Shown: positions 9,906 through 21,483, numbered from the stretch's first letter. The stretch: DNA of 64,000 bases from Acanthosoma haemorrhoidale (GCA_930367205.1 OV884009.1:100461189-100525188); one strand, 5' to 3'. Notes: generated by a model not told the origin, from the letters alone. Program-made: numbers and translations.

Positions 9906-10740
9906 AGCATTATAATATTCTTAGCATTATATAACTAAGACTACTTCTATTCCATCCAAAGCAAAGATGTGTGGTGGCATATCTAAGAAGGTCGTTCAAG
10001 CTAATCTCTTTATCTTGGTATGCCTGTCCTTCAAATATCATAGTGTTTATAATGTAGACATGTATTTTATTCATGACGATGTCTGTGAATGTATGTTTGA
10101 AAGTATGTTATAAGAATTCCAGAGAGGGAACAACATATCTGTTTTATCTGATGGCTTGGAAACAGTATTGAGACAGTCGAACATAGTTTACTAAATTTCT
10201 TATCGGAGATACCTGGCAGAAAAATCGTCCAAGATAGATGACAACTTTTTGCATTCCATCTTGGTGAATAATTCTGATCACACTATATTGATGATTCGAC
10301 TATTCGACCATGACACTATATACATGGCTATCTAAGGAAAATCTTTTGACGTTAAACATTTTTTTAAGCGCGCTACTTTTCTATAAATATTCATTCGCTC
10401 CAGCAATAACAAACTACATTTTGCTAATAGTGGAACTTTTTATACGACAAATCTTTCACGACGACGTATTATTCTATTCTATACTCACCATTCCTGGAAT
10501 ACTACTAAACAGCTGCTACTGGCATTTCGTGGGAATAGAGTAAATCTCCTGGGACCGAGCTAACTATTATGAGCTGACGGTAGGTTACCTAAACAATGGT
10601 ACCACGTTGAATAGAGGATTCGAAAAGGAAAAAGATCTAACCTCTAGAGGCTGCTTTATTGCAAGAAAGTAAAAAAAAAAAAACAAGGACGAGGGGCTTT
10701 GACATTTAAGTCGAACAATAACTGGGAATAATGAAATGAT
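9906..10740. other. AT-rich spacer, nothing recognised
   Basis: One 77-codon plus-strand frame at 10310-10543 lacks domain motifs and is probably chance. No repeats stand out. Confidence 0.45.
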
Positions 10741-10746
10741 CCACAG

Positions 10747-10776
10747 CAGGGGTGGGCGAACTATGCCACAAGTGTG
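10747..10776. repeat. hAT-like terminal sequence
   Basis: CAGGGGTGGGCGAACTATGC resembles the CAG(G/T)GGTGGGCAAACT termini common in hAT transposons and their non-autonomous derivatives. The opposite terminus and 8-bp duplications were not found, so this is a fragment or a chance match. Confidence 0.35.
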
Positions 10777-10829
10777 AGTTTTTTTTTGTTTAATTGGGAA
10801 TTAAACGTCTTTATGCACTAGCAGTCATG

Positions 10830-10840
10830 ATGGGGAAGGT
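10830..10840 (+). repeat. Target-site duplication, left copy, of the 10841-11717 element
   Basis: ATGGGGAAGGT here is repeated exactly at 11718-11728; both copies are followed by T, so the duplication is 11-12 bp. Confidence 0.8.
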
Positions 10841-11717
10841 TTTTTTTTTTTTTATTTCAAAACCTCAACAAAACAATACAATTTACAAATAAGAAAAATA
10901 ACAAAATATTTGGATTACATATTTCTCCTCTTTCTCCATTTACATGCATTTGGCGGAGTGCCTAAATATAATAAATTTTTATTGTCGTTAATAGTTCATT
11001 GTTCTTATACAACACTAGGTGATGAGGCTCACCTTCTATTTGTCACCGACACCAACACTAAACACTAGGAACAAAGCAAAACAAACTAAACAAAACAAAC
11101 TAAATCTCTACCTAGAACCTAGGACTAGAGTGTTCCAGCCGCGACAGCGTCCTGCCATCGTTGGGGGAACGGAGCGGGGGTTATAGTGTTAAACACCGGG
11201 TTTGTTAGATATTGTAATGAGTCGAAAAATTTGATATGTCTACGCTGGATGAATCCATCCACCGTAGGCAGCTCAAATATCTCATGCAGCTCACTGTTTC
11301 TTCGCTGCTCGAATGAAGTACCTCTGACTACTTTCATTAGTATACCGTTTTGGAATTGTTGGAGTTTCTTAGCTGTCGTATACGTCAGATAACGAAATAG
11401 CGGTGCACCATACAGCAGAGTAGGCCTTAGTATGCTCTTGTATATCAATATTTTGAGACGCAGTGATAGATTGGGGGAAGTTAATAAGTGCGTAAGCCGG
11501 TAAGACTTCATGCGTGTATGCTTCAACGTCTTCGCAAAATGGTTACTAAAATGGAGGTGTCTGTCCATTTTAATTCCCAGATATACTAGGTCGTTGGCTG
11601 GTGAATTTTTCTCCGTTCCTACTATGTAACTAGTAGGGAGCGGGCTTTTTCCCTTTTGAAAAGAGAAAATTACACAGTCAGTCTTACCCGCGTTTACAGA
11701 GATATTGAGTCTCCCCA
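10841..11717 (-). mobile_element. 5'-truncated Jockey-type element, family 2
   Basis: A minus-strand insertion containing the ORF2 C-terminus and a 3' UTR that ends in a run of about 14 A residues (seen as T on the plus strand from 10841). Exact 11-12 bp duplications flank it. The 5' truncation removes all of the endonuclease and most of the reverse transcriptase. This is a different family from the element at 651-5256. A related, more decayed 3' end is at 19199-19400. Confidence 0.85.
11125..11717 (-). pseudogene. ORF2 C-terminal fragment, reverse transcriptase thumb (5'-truncated)
   Basis: About 197 open codons. Recognisable are NAGKTDCVIFS (region after the catalytic aspartates), LVYLGIKMDRHLHF (equivalent of the YLGF block), ILIYKSILRPTLLYGAPLF and the C-terminal LPTVDGFIQRRHIKFFDSL. 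The frame is uninterrupted, so the insertion is fairly young, but the catalytic palm is missing because of 5' truncation. The stop is at 11125-11127. Confidence 0.85.
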
Positions 11718-11728
11718 ATGGGGAAGGT
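11718..11728 (+). repeat. Target-site duplication, right copy
   Basis: Exact repeat of ATGGGGAAGGT at 10830-10840. Confidence 0.8.
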
Positions 11729-11754
11729 TGGCTGTCCCAGCCTACTTATATATA

Positions 11755-13145
11755 CTTTTTTTTTTTGTTTCAAAACCCCTTTATTTAAACATTTTTACAA
11801 ACAAATGAACAATAGCATGAACAAATTTACAGATTTATGGCTCCTTCCTTTTTCCTGGATATATGTTTTTGGAGAGCTGTTGCGTATTTTCCAAGAGGCT
11901 GTAAACAACTTTCAAATTGTAAAGATGAAGATTGGCTATGGATATAACGGGGAAGAGGATTAGGGAGGATTCTGGCTTAAGAGGGTGATACGATGAGGAA
12001 GGAGGAGTACTATTAAATGATTGGTAGGAGGATTAAGATTAGGATTTTGTGGATTTTTTGGGATGAAGCTGGAGGGTATTGATAGTTGATGTGATTAAAA
12101 GGGGGACACGGTTGACGGCGTGTTGCAAAGAGGAAGGATTCGGTATGTTTTGGTTGGATGGTGTAAATAAGATAAGGAGTTTTATTCAATGATTGAATGA
12201 AAGTATTTTGAAAATTAGGTTTTTGAAAATGTTTTGGAGATGCAGCTAGAGGATTATGAGATGCAGTATGACGAATAATAGGGGGATATGGTTGACAATA
12301 ATTTTGGGTGGTCACTACATACTAAAGCTGAAGAATTTAGTATGTTTTGATTTGATGGTGTAGTGCCCAGGTTACGACCTGGATACCATGGGGAAATTAG
12401 TGAAGTGGTAGGAATGGCGCACCAGAAGGAATATGTTTCAATGATTTGATTGGAAGGACCAAGATTACGGCTTTGTGGAGGATACAGTTTGCTAGAACTG
12501 GTCAACCTAACTGAAACGGTTTTACTGCTGGGAGAGAGTGGGGGCTAACTGAGGGAAAATCTGCGAAGCGTGGACAGAAAACTTGGTCTTAAGTCTCACG
12601 GAATCCTGTTTTAAATTTTCTAAGGGAGCTTCAAATAAAATATCATTTATTGTTTTTTTAGCAAAAAGTTTTTATTTTGATCAAAAGATCTCAATTTTTC
12701 GATTTTCATCCCCACATCGTCTCGGGTGCACCTGGTTGGATCAATAATATTGGTTTTCTCGGATTCGTTTAGAGGTGTATCGTCATCTTCAGGTGTGGGA
12801 GACTGAAAAGTCTGTAACAACAGCAATCAAAGGAATCTCTCTGTCTATATATAAAGTTAATAAATTGGTTTAGTGTGATTTATGCATGGCTCTGTTTCCA
12901 TTCTAGTTTCAGCGTTTTCTTCTTCGATGGTAGGTCTTGGTTGGTCAAAAAATGTAGCATATCAAAGTACCACAAGGTTGGCTTGTCTTCTCAAAAAGTT
13001 TTGCCAGATCTTTTTTATAAACCGTTCTGATCGAATTCATTTGTTTTTGTTACTGTTTCTTTACTAGCAGAAGGATCTACCTCTTTAAATTTTTGACTCA
13101 GCTCTTCGTAGGCCACGTTCTTCTTATTCTTATTGGAATAGTCCT
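11755..13145 (-). pseudogene. Candidate processed pseudogene with a MADF domain
   Basis: On the minus strand, 13140-12885 carries a frameshifted MADF domain: NKKNVAYEELSQKFKEVD, then NSIRTVYKKDLAKL in a second frame, then LWYFDMLHFL. An acidic linker (SPTPEDDDTPLNESEK) follows near 12810-12760, then proline/asparagine-rich repetitive sequence. The left end shows AATAAA about 15 bases before an A11 run (T on the plus strand at about 11758-11768). MADF domains bind DNA in Adf-1-like regulators and some transposon-linked proteins. The order of parts suggests one reverse-transcribed mRNA, but that they belong to one unit is inference. Confidence 0.4.
12010..12480. repeat. Degenerate tandem duplication, two to three units
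   Basis: Blocks starting CAATGATT (about 12003, 12188 and 12437) are each followed by similar GGATTAAGATTAGG-like sequence. The first two also share GGGGGA-A-GGTTGAC and (A)GTATGTTTTG-TTGATGGTGTA blocks in the same order. Spacing is irregular (about 185 and 250 bp), so the copies have diverged by indels. On the minus strand this gives a proline/asparagine-rich open frame. Confidence 0.5.
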
Positions 13146-13954
13146 AATGTTTTACTACCCATAAACACGGGAAACTATTGTATAATTATATGAATTCCAA
13201 TAAAATATAATGAGAGCATTGCCCCAGGTCTGGCGACATTTCATTAGTTTAATGAAAATAAATTAAGAATATAAGGAATAATTAGACAATGGAAAAATAA
13301 ATGAAAGTAAATGAGGAAATGGTGCACAGTGGGGCAAAACAGTCGATTTCTGACAAACACTTCTAGAAACCCATAGGCGCTTTGTGACAAACAAAATCCA
13401 CAACACATTTTTAGCGCTGAATTGAAGTGCATAAATGAGACGTCCCAACACGGTTTGACCACTTTTGAAGAACAAAAACAGGTCAAATAATTAACGAAAT
13501 AATATAATTTTAACAATTAACTTTATAACAGTATATTATACTTTATAACAAATAATTAATTAAATTCGTCAAAATTTCCAGTGCTGGACCATTTAATCAT
13601 TTTTGTTTATATATTATTTTGGTTATATTAACCTGAGATCTTTCCCTGATATGAAATGTTTGTTTACACGTAAAAATTTTACCGATCTGACATTTTGTTT
13701 ACAAAGGATTCCTTAGCGTGCAATGTCCTATGACACAATTAAACTTGGTTGTAGTAGCTTCTTTTATTAAAACTTGTCAAAAATTAAATTTAATTAAACA
13801 AAACTTTTACCTCACGTGCTTGGTGCGTTCTTATCATAATGAAATGATTAATTATAGTCAATTATAAACGGAATTATAAGTCAAATATATATTTATTTTT
13901 AGTAAAAAAATAACATTTGTACACAAATGTTACACGTAAGTTAAACACACATGA
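13146..13954. other. AT-rich spacer
   Basis: Two overlapping minus-strand frames at 13244-13516 lack recognised domains. The stretch 13435-13475 resembles 25205-25258 (shared CGGTTTG-CCACTTTTGAAGA), suggesting a dispersed repeat. Otherwise nothing is seen. Confidence 0.4.
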
Positions 13955-14290
13955 TTAAACTAATAAATCAACAGTTTCCTGACTTGGGGGAAAATCTTTT
14001 TTTGGAGGATCCGTTCGTAGATAAGTAATAATCGGGCATAATGACACGAAGAGCTTATTGAATACATCTTCATTGTAACGATCCATGAAGTTTTTCTTGA
14101 ACGATCCTAAATCGTTTATACTCCTTATTTCCACATTCTTGGGCCTCCTCGGAAAGAAAACCTTCACATTCTACAATTGCTCTGCCGTGCATCGAAACTT
14201 TGTGCACCGTAGGTGGCATATTATACCAAGGGTACAATGAAACAGCTAGTTTTACTGGGTCAGCTGCGCTAACTACAAATTTTTACGCGT
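13955..14290 (-). pseudogene. C-terminal relic of an arthropod repetitive protein family
   Basis: Minus-strand segments in shifted frames read YPWYNMPPTVHKVSMHG, FLSEEAQE and SLCPIITYLRTDPPKKDFP. I recognise these as the end of a large uncharacterised protein found in many copies in aphid and other arthropod genomes, whose middle carries the WREPxNHxxDCYFC motif. That middle part occurs separately at 21484-21830 on the same strand. Function is unknown; its copy number suggests a mobile-element passenger. The frame is broken here, so this is a fossil. Confidence 0.6.
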
Positions 14291-14569
14291 CGTTGTTAGC
14301 ACTGGAGGTAATGATTTCCAGTATTACTAGTTTTGCTGAATCAGTGTTTCATCCCCGCCAGTAGTAATTTGAGCGGTGAGTGAAGGAATCGCCTTGAGTC
14401 ATTACGGCTGTTAGTAGTACGTGGTACCCTCAAGGTGTATAATCCAACAGTTTCTATAAATGTTTATAATGAGGCTGAAATAATGAAATGCAATTAACGA
14501 ATTCTACTAGATCACTTCATTCATTTACATATTTCTGAGCTTGTAGCACACGCCACATCTTGAGAACTG

Positions 14570-14830
14570 TTTTTTTTTTCTTTGCCACAAATGTGTACTA
14601 CTTGATCTCTGCTCTATATTTTATGAGATTGTGCAATTTATATGTGGTCTTGTAATCCCACCCATTTGTGGTGTGTTTGTTCTTGCTCCATTTGATGAAA
14701 TAGACGTGTGTGTCCCATTTTGTAGACTCATCACTGAACAAAACAACATATGAAAAAAACCTGGTTGTAGAAGGCAAATTGAAGTTTCATCTTCAGAGTT
14801 ATTTTCTTTATTACTTATTTCCTGCATATA
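14570..14830 (-). pseudogene. Possible Tc1/mariner transposase fragment
   Basis: One minus-strand frame reads VVLFSDESTKWDTH, similar to the LFSDES block that holds the second catalytic aspartate of Tc1/mariner transposases. Nothing else in the neighbourhood confirms it, and an alternative frame is equally open. Low confidence. Confidence 0.25.
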
Positions 14831-15880
14831 CCTATTCCAAAATATTTCCTTTGAGGTCTGTACAAGGCTCCATAGCCTCGGGGTAATAATCGAATATAAT
14901 TAACCTGCGTGCGGTGGAGAGTTACCCCACGGAATTTTGCGGTGAACCGAGAGCTCCGTTAATGGCTGGAGGAAGTTCACTTTTATAGGAGAAACTTATT
15001 TATACCCCACCCCTAAAAACACTTGACTATTTTGAATCTATTCTGACCATATTTTCGAAATGTTTAAAGTAAACCTATCTTTGGCAGCAAAAATGAATTA
15101 AACCAATCATCATCAGTGGCTCAACTACCCATTAAAGGGGCATTAAAGCGGGAATGCCTCCTCCTACTGATTGAGGCTGCCACCCTACCCCCTTAGATTA
15201 GGCTATCATATTAAAGGCCTTGTTGTCCTCATCAATAATATATAAGATCAGTTGGGGCTGTGGAGGACGGAACTGTCATTTATATCGTTTTCACAACCCC
15301 TGGAGAAAATTTTGCCCACCACCAAATAAATGAAAATCGAAAAATTAATATTAATGTTTGGGATAAAAACGATGCTTTCAAGGGACCGAAATGGCCTAAC
15401 ACATGGTCAGAGAAGCGATTCTATGACTCTGTTCTACAGCAAAGAACCGAGGGGATTTCAGTTTAGACAAATTATAGTTTTTGTGACAAGAAAATATGGG
15501 CAACAGAAACAAAATAAGCAGCATGTTGCATATATAGAAATATAAACTACTGGTGATATAATCCAGTGGGATTTACAAGAGATAAGTCGTGAACCAACGA
15601 GAGGGATGCACCTGCCTCATTTGCAAAATGATAATTTTTTAATTATTATCTCCCTTCCCCCGGTTACTCATCGAAATTGTTATGGTTATAACTTTATACA
15701 AACCTAGATAAAAACAAAGCCGAACCACTTTCCAAGCAATACACAAAATCACTTCAAATCAAAAAATGTTAAAAGCGACTATTAAAAAGTTTCAATCACA
15801 AATAACTTTCCCTCTATCTCACCTATAGAAACAGGGAAACCTATCAAAATATTACAACCGAAGAAGTCTCAAGGTAAAGG
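14831..15880. other. Spacer, nothing firm
   Basis: Overlapping plus-strand frames at 15260-15545 have no recognised domain. No repeat or RNA signal is seen. Confidence 0.4.
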
Positions 15881-15899
15881 CGGCATTTGCTCCTTGGTA

Positions 15900-17120
15900 A
15901 TCAAAAATATTGACAGAAAAGACGATCTTCCTCTTCACAAAAATATTTAATTCTATATTATGGCACAGACTTCCTTGCTACCCGGAAAACTTCATAAACC
16001 ATAGCAAGACCCAGGAGAAGTTCAAATTACAGGCCCATAAATTTGCTGAATATCCTCAAAAGACTACTACTGAAGTGACTAGATAAACACCTCACGCATC
16101 AATATCATAATAGGTGAACAGTTAGGTGTCAGAAAACACCACAAAGCCTTCAAGGAAAAATATCACACATGAATACTTTTATAACGTTTGGCACACTGAA
16201 CTTTTTTATAAACTAATCATGAATCAAATGCTTCGTTCTTGATTCACGCCATCCAATGGACATTCCTATATCCAAATAAACACATCTACCTTCAGTATGC
16301 TGTATCTTCCCGTCTATGACCTACTTTATTTATTCTGTTTGTTTCCCAGCACACCTGGAAGTAACGAGGTCCCCTACGCTACATAATTTCGAAAGTATTG
16401 CCAAAACTGGAAATTAAAAATCAACACAATCGATTCAACTTGAAACTTCTTTATTGTGAAAAAATTACAATCTGCCTCATTGGGCAATAAGCGATTGTGA
16501 TAAATGTTCTTATTCATACCATATTTACAATTTTCATTTACTCGCTCATACATACAGTCTTTACAAACAGCCCAGAGCCCTCCCAAATTCACCTGGTTCT
16601 CAACTCCCTCGCATTCGAAAAAAGAGGAAGCGGAGTCTTTGGAAGTCCCCCACGGTCCTCCGTCAGCTGCGTTACTGGATACAAGCCAGTTCCGTGATGA
16701 GCGCGAGAGCCACAGACGCCCAGGCCAATCAATTCAGAAGCCATAATTTTCACAAAGAGAAGAACACATCTCATTCACCATCTTTCCATGAACTCTGGTC
16801 ATATTCTGTAGTCAAATCCAGTCAAATATATTGGTTTGACCCTAGACCGTTCCCTCACCTTCACAGAGCATAACTACAGGAAAACTAACAAAGCAAAAAA
16901 AAAAAAAAATTCAAAATAATCTTGTATTTCCACTAAAAATGTCAGCTAAATTCCAAAAACAAACCTATTCTCTAAAAATTAGTCATCTGATCACGTTTAA
17001 CCTGGGTATGCTTCAACACTTAACTTGAACACTGTAAAAAGAACTACAGAAATCTTGAACCCATCCAAAACCTAGGAATGCGTATCATTAATATTTACCC
17101 AAAAATTATCCCAATGCTAA
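15900..17120 (+). pseudogene. Old non-LTR reverse transcriptase relic, interrupted by a 3'-UTR insertion
   Basis: Plus-strand segments in different frames keep the order of a Jockey-type RT: SSNYRPINLLNILKRLLLK near 16020-16080, VWHTELFYKL near 16185-16215 (after the palm-A aspartate), KYCQNWKLKIN near 16395-16425, VKYIGLTLDRSLTF near 16825-16865 and IQNLGMRIINIYPKI near 17065-17110. Stops and deletions abound. Between the KYCQNWKLKIN and VKYIG blocks sits the minus-strand insertion at 16437-16745. This copy is more diverged than the 651-5256 family, hence older. Confidence 0.7.
16437..16745 (-). mobile_element. 3'-UTR fragment of the 651-5256 family (long form), inverted
   Basis: The reverse complement matches the long-form 3' UTR at 37430-37720: GACTTCC, the CTCGCTCAT-type block (reverse complement of ATGAGCGAG), TTGCCCAATGAGGCAGATTG and CACAATAAAGAAGTT. 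It is severely 5'-truncated and lies inside the older RT relic at 15900-17120. Target duplications could not be defined by eye. Confidence 0.8.
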
Positions 17121-17799
17121 ATTACTAAAAACTCAAACTGAATAATATTTTAACAGTACATTAGCTTCTGATAATCCATTATAATGGGAGATAGGTAATT
17201 CCAACAAAATTCTTTCAAATGTTAATCATAAAAGAACATAAAATATGTTTCCAAATTAAAAAATTCTGTTTTAATTGAGCAGGGATTCCACAATCTGAGT
17301 AAGAAATAATTTAAAAATTCTTTGGGTACCCAATTACAATTAATATAAACCTTGATTAATATGACCTTAACGATTATCTAAATTGTAATTTCATATTTTA
17401 TTTGTAAATATTTTTATCTAACTTGTAATCATTTTTATTTAATTTGTAATAACGTGTTTTTTTTTAGTTATATTTTCTATTTTATATTGAGGAGGTTTTA
17501 ATTTATTTTTCCTAATTATTGAAAACATTTTTATTATTACGTTATAGCCATATACAATAACATGAATAGAATTACCGATCATGGAATTAAAACTCGGATA
17601 AAGTTTCTTTCCTATCTATGATACAACAGTGAGTATGAGGACATATATTCGAACATTGATTTTTCTCGTTTCTCTTACCTTCTCAAGTGCACATCAGAGA
17701 CGGTAACGCAAAAATAGATTAAAATATATTTGAATAAATAAATGAATTTTGGGTAGCAATAGGTATCACATACGTAATATTACCGATCCTAATAAGATT

Positions 17800-17900
17800 T
17801 TTTGTCAATATTTTAGCTATTTACTTTTTTTTTTATTCTGGAAAAGCGATTTTCAGTGACTATGGCTCAGCAAATACACTTATGTGTTTTAGACAAAAAT
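17800..17900 (+). repeat. Dispersed repeat A, copy 1
   Basis: Shares a TTTAGCTATTTAC, T-run, GGAAAAGCGATTTTCAGTGAC core with 35085-35180, 55155-55240 and 56560-56660. It is non-coding and probably a non-autonomous mobile element. Confidence 0.55.
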
Positions 17901-18929
17901 ACTTATTCTAGTAGCTTTTTCGCCATCGTTTATCAGAGCTTTAAGAATAGCTCGGACTACCTTTCAGAATTGTTCCCTCTCTTTCTGCATCATATTTATT
18001 TCATTTATTTGACTATAAAATAATAAAGTTTATTTTATAATTGATGCGACAAAATTTTTGTCAGTAAAAAACAAAAAAAAACGGCCGCCTTTGACCAATT
18101 ATAAGTGGCTATGTTCCATATAAGACGGAAGAAATTAGAGGAGGGTCTCAGCGAAGGGGGTTCCGGATTTAAGGGGAGGATGTTTTTTCTGTTGGTTGTC
18201 GGCGGCCGACTGACCGACCATCTGTGCAACCCTCGGCCCGGGGCAATAAATACTGCCGGCTCTCATTTTCCTAGTTCCAAGAACAGCCGACAGCAGACGT
18301 CACCAACACCTGTAATATTGGCTCCATCCCAACCGCCAGGGGGAAAAAATTAACCAAAACTTCTTGATAGCCTGGGGTATGAACAGCATAGTTAAACAAA
18401 TTGTTAACGATCCACCAACAAGGTCGCTTGAAGGACCTGAAGGAGGATCAAGATTCATGTACACCCACCGTGCCTAGGGCAATGATGGAGATTTGCCAGA
18501 AGGTGCGTGGCATGGAAGCTGTAACAAAAGCACAATGTAAATAATCAAATAACAAGAAGAAAAAAAGGAACTTGGTTAAAGAGAAGAAAAAGTGACAGTA
18601 CCGGGGTTGGAACTCGGTGCCTTGTGATTACTGTCAACATTTCCTTACTTCCATGCTATCCCTGCCAATTATCACTACATATTCTCTTAATGGATCCCGT
18701 CAATTGTCTGAAAACATATTGGATTCCGATTACTGTTGCCGTTAAGAGACTAGGTTTAAAAAAAACGAGTGTAAAGTTTATTTTTGAGTTGAAGATTTTA
18801 TTGGGCGATTTGCATCTCAAATTGGAATATATTTCTCTCAAAGTTGAGTGCAATGTAGTATTTATTTAACATATTTCGCAATGTGAGTTCAGAGTTAGCA
18901 GTGAGTATATAAGTAAGTTGAAGGTTTGG

Positions 18930-18975
18930 TTAAGAGATCGGCTTGAGTTGATGAAAAAGAGTTGTTAGTTTTTCA
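18930..18975 (+). repeat. Dispersed repeat B, copy 1
   Basis: Core GAGATCGGCTTGAGTTGATG then AAAAAGAGTTGTTAG. Similar cores are at 55525-55560, 55887-55925 and, inverted, 37920-37955. Confidence 0.5.
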
Positions 18976-19198
18976 GGTTTATTTAATTTTTTTTCAAATA
19001 TGTCTAAGACACGCCTGTCAGGGGATCCTTGTACTGCAATGCTAACATGCGTTTAAAGTAGTTCTTACAAACTGAAAACGTCGGATTACGTTTAAAAGGA
19101 CCAAAGAAATCAAAGGGGCCTGGTATGGGGTTCACCTTCGGATTAGAGGGAGAGGGATCTAAAACTATCTTATAGCTAACTTACAAACTAACTTAAAC

Positions 19199-19405
19199 CT
19201 AGAGTGTCCCCGCTTCGACTGCCTGTTGCCATCGATGAGGGAATGGCGGTGGGAATGTCATGTTGAACACGGGGGTAGTGAAGAATTGTAGCGAGTCGAA
19301 GAGGATATGTCTAAGGTTAATTAACTCATCCACCGTAGGCGACTCAAAGTCTTTGTGCAGTTCACGATTTCTCCACTCCTTGAATGAAATATGTCGGACC
19401 ACTTT
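19199..19405 (-). pseudogene. C-terminal ORF2 fragment of Jockey-type family 2
   Basis: The minus strand reads SSKVVRHISFKEWRNRELHK, then SPTVDELINLRHI and FPHRWQQAVEAGTL. This matches the end of the frame at 11125-11717 block by block. The upstream 48 codons of the same open frame (to 19549) do not match the reverse transcriptase, so the left part may be a different sequence joined by rearrangement. Confidence 0.7.
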
Positions 19406-19559
19406 CGAGCTTCGGGTTTGCGTTGTGAGAGAATTCACAGTCATCTTGGCTTGATGGTCTCTGGTCTTGTACCACTTATTTTTCCAATTAAAGTGCAAGG
19501 CGATAAGTTTCAGAATGTAATCTGGTGGTGGCCATAGAGTGACTGGCATCGTCAGTTAG

Positions 19560-20390
19560 GTAATAAGACTTATCACACTGTTAACAATGAATATTGGTTC
19601 AGAAGATCTATATATCTTAATTTGTGATTTCAAAGAAATCACTGATAGTTCTCTATTGTAGCTTTCAATAGCTTATTCAAACATTCACTTCCTTTCCCAG
19701 ATCCCCTTCTGAATTATTTGTTTCTCACACTATTTATCTTTACTGTTACCATTTCTTTGTTTATATATATATTCACTAGAGTTATAGAGCTATAGTTGTG
19801 AATAGTATTTTAATAGCTGGTTTAATGGCCTATTATTGTTATTTGTTAAACAAATAAATTGTAAATTATCATGATACGATAAATAATGCAACGAGATCAT
19901 TAATTTGATATCCCACTCAAGCTAGGATTTGTTTTTAAATTACCTAATAATCAATTGGGACACTTTTTTATTACCAAGTAATAATTAATGGATTAATTAT
20001 ATTGTCGGGAATTGAAAATTTCTCTATCATGTTAGGTATTTGTCTATCTTGAATCTCCATATAAAATGTCATGTTTTTGAGTTGCACGGGAGATTCGCAA
20101 TGCTCAGGACAGACAGAAACCTGGGTGAAAATTTAAAGGACTTTGGTCTTTTTACCGTCCACTGCATACAGTACTGGCCTATGGTCCAACATAACGAAGT
20201 CCAGAGCGATGCAATTAGTGATGCGATGAGGCTTCCTGGTCACAAGTAGATTGATGGTTAAGGTGGCCTGCGGGTTGGCCCTGTAGTGAATAGTGAAAGT
20301 CTATGGGTGTACAGCCGTGAATGCCGTTTTCACCAAATCTCCCAGCTGCTGTTGCTGCTTGATGTGTTATGCCACAGCATATGTTGCGGA
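19560..20390. other. AT-rich spacer, nothing recognised
   Basis: No coding motif or structured repeat seen. A 69-codon frame at 20040-20249 has no domain. Confidence 0.45.
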
Positions 20391-21123
20391 TTAAGGTCTT
20401 CTACCACCCAGAGGTTGATCCTTTGCGAACATACGTGAGGCAGGGCTGAGTGTGTACCTTTGGAGAGACGCATACGGCCTCCTATACAAGGAGGTAAGGT
20501 AAATGGGTTCCCCTAAATTTACCTTAACCGCCAAGTGCTTAGCATCGCTTATCATCAATGGTAAAGCCACTTCCTTCCAAGTGATACCATATCGTACTGC
20601 TACAAGGACCCCACCGGTGACCCTCTGGATGTCAGCAGAGTAGCTCTTTTGTCGGACGAATTGGGTTGACACCCTCATATATGTAATAACCACTTTGTCC
20701 GGTTGGTAAAGGGCTAGGAGGACTTCTATATCTTCTAGTAAGACCGTTGGCCTAAAAATTTAAAAGTTTAAAGCTTCCAATTTTAAGCGCAATCGGCCCC
20801 TAGTGTGGTCAACAATCGGATAAACACCACTTGTGAGCCACAAGTGTGGTAACCCATTTCGGCACCTATTCGAGGTCAGCTTTTTGTATACAACAGCTCG
20901 TGGTTGATAACTCGTAGTTTGAACCCCGGTGCAGATTTTGTCATCCTTGGGGGACTCGCTCTTGTTAGTTCCTTCCTCTTCGGGCATCCCTGGTACGAGG
21001 CTAAGTGGGCGTCACCGTAGTTGGCATATTTTAGTGGCGTAGTAACATTCCTAGGGCACTGTGCCACTTCTTGTGGACCTGCAGGTATGCCTTCTCCCGC
21101 AGTGGTTCCGGGTGTCACCACAT
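20391..21123 (-). pseudogene. Non-LTR relic, ORF1 zinc knuckle and ORF2 endonuclease (family 3)
   Basis: The minus strand carries a decayed knuckle region (QCPRNVTTPLKYANYGDAHL then SYQGCPKRKEL, cysteines partly lost) at about 21060-20960. It is followed by the start of an endonuclease: RLRLKLEALNF, EDIEVLLALYQPDKVVITYM, RVTGGVLVAVRYGI and IYLTSLYRRPY from about 20800 to 20470. The order ORF1 then ORF2 fits a non-LTR element. Frames are broken and the reverse transcriptase is absent. Confidence 0.6.
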
Positions 21124-21470
21124 TCGTTACCTGCTATAAATACGTGACAGTCCAGGCAATGGCTAGTTTCTCTAAATGTGCCCTGAGCGTCTGTGGCTCT
21201 CGCGCTCTTGGTCAGCCTCTACTTGGTCGAATCGGGTGACGCATCTGATGTAGGAGCGTGGGGGACTTCCCAAGACTCCGCTTCCTCTTTCGCATGCGAG
21301 GGAGATGACAACCATGTGGATTTGGGTGGCCTTTGGGCTGTTAGTAAATACTGTATGAATGAGCGAGTGAATGAAAACTGTACATATGGTATGAATGAAT
21401 ACATTCATTAAAATTACTTATTGCTCAATGAGGCAGATAGTAATTTTATCATAATAAATAATTATCAATA
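21124..21470 (+). mobile_element. 5'-truncated 3' end of the 651-5256 family, long 3' UTR
   Basis: Homology starts at the last codons of ORF2 (CGTTACCTGCTATAAATACG) and runs through the long-form 3' UTR, including TGTATGAATGAGCGAGTGAA and TGAGGCAGATAGTAATTTTA. It abuts the inverted family 3 relic, so it inserted there. The polyadenylation signal has decayed to AATAAATAATT-like sequence. Confidence 0.85.
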
Positions 21471-21483
21471 AAAAATAAAAAGT

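Larger units (their letters stand above)
17121..19198. other. AT-rich spacer with dispersed-repeat segments
   Basis: No gene is seen. Segments at 17800-17900 and 18930-18975 match repeats elsewhere in the window (listed separately). A GC-richer patch at 18110-18350 has no recognised coding content. Confidence 0.45.

Noticed and set aside
12305..12313. An exact TGGGTGGTC as a distal ptc enhancer site
   Set aside because: It lies 27 kb upstream inside degenerate repeats, so it is most likely chance or repeat-borne.
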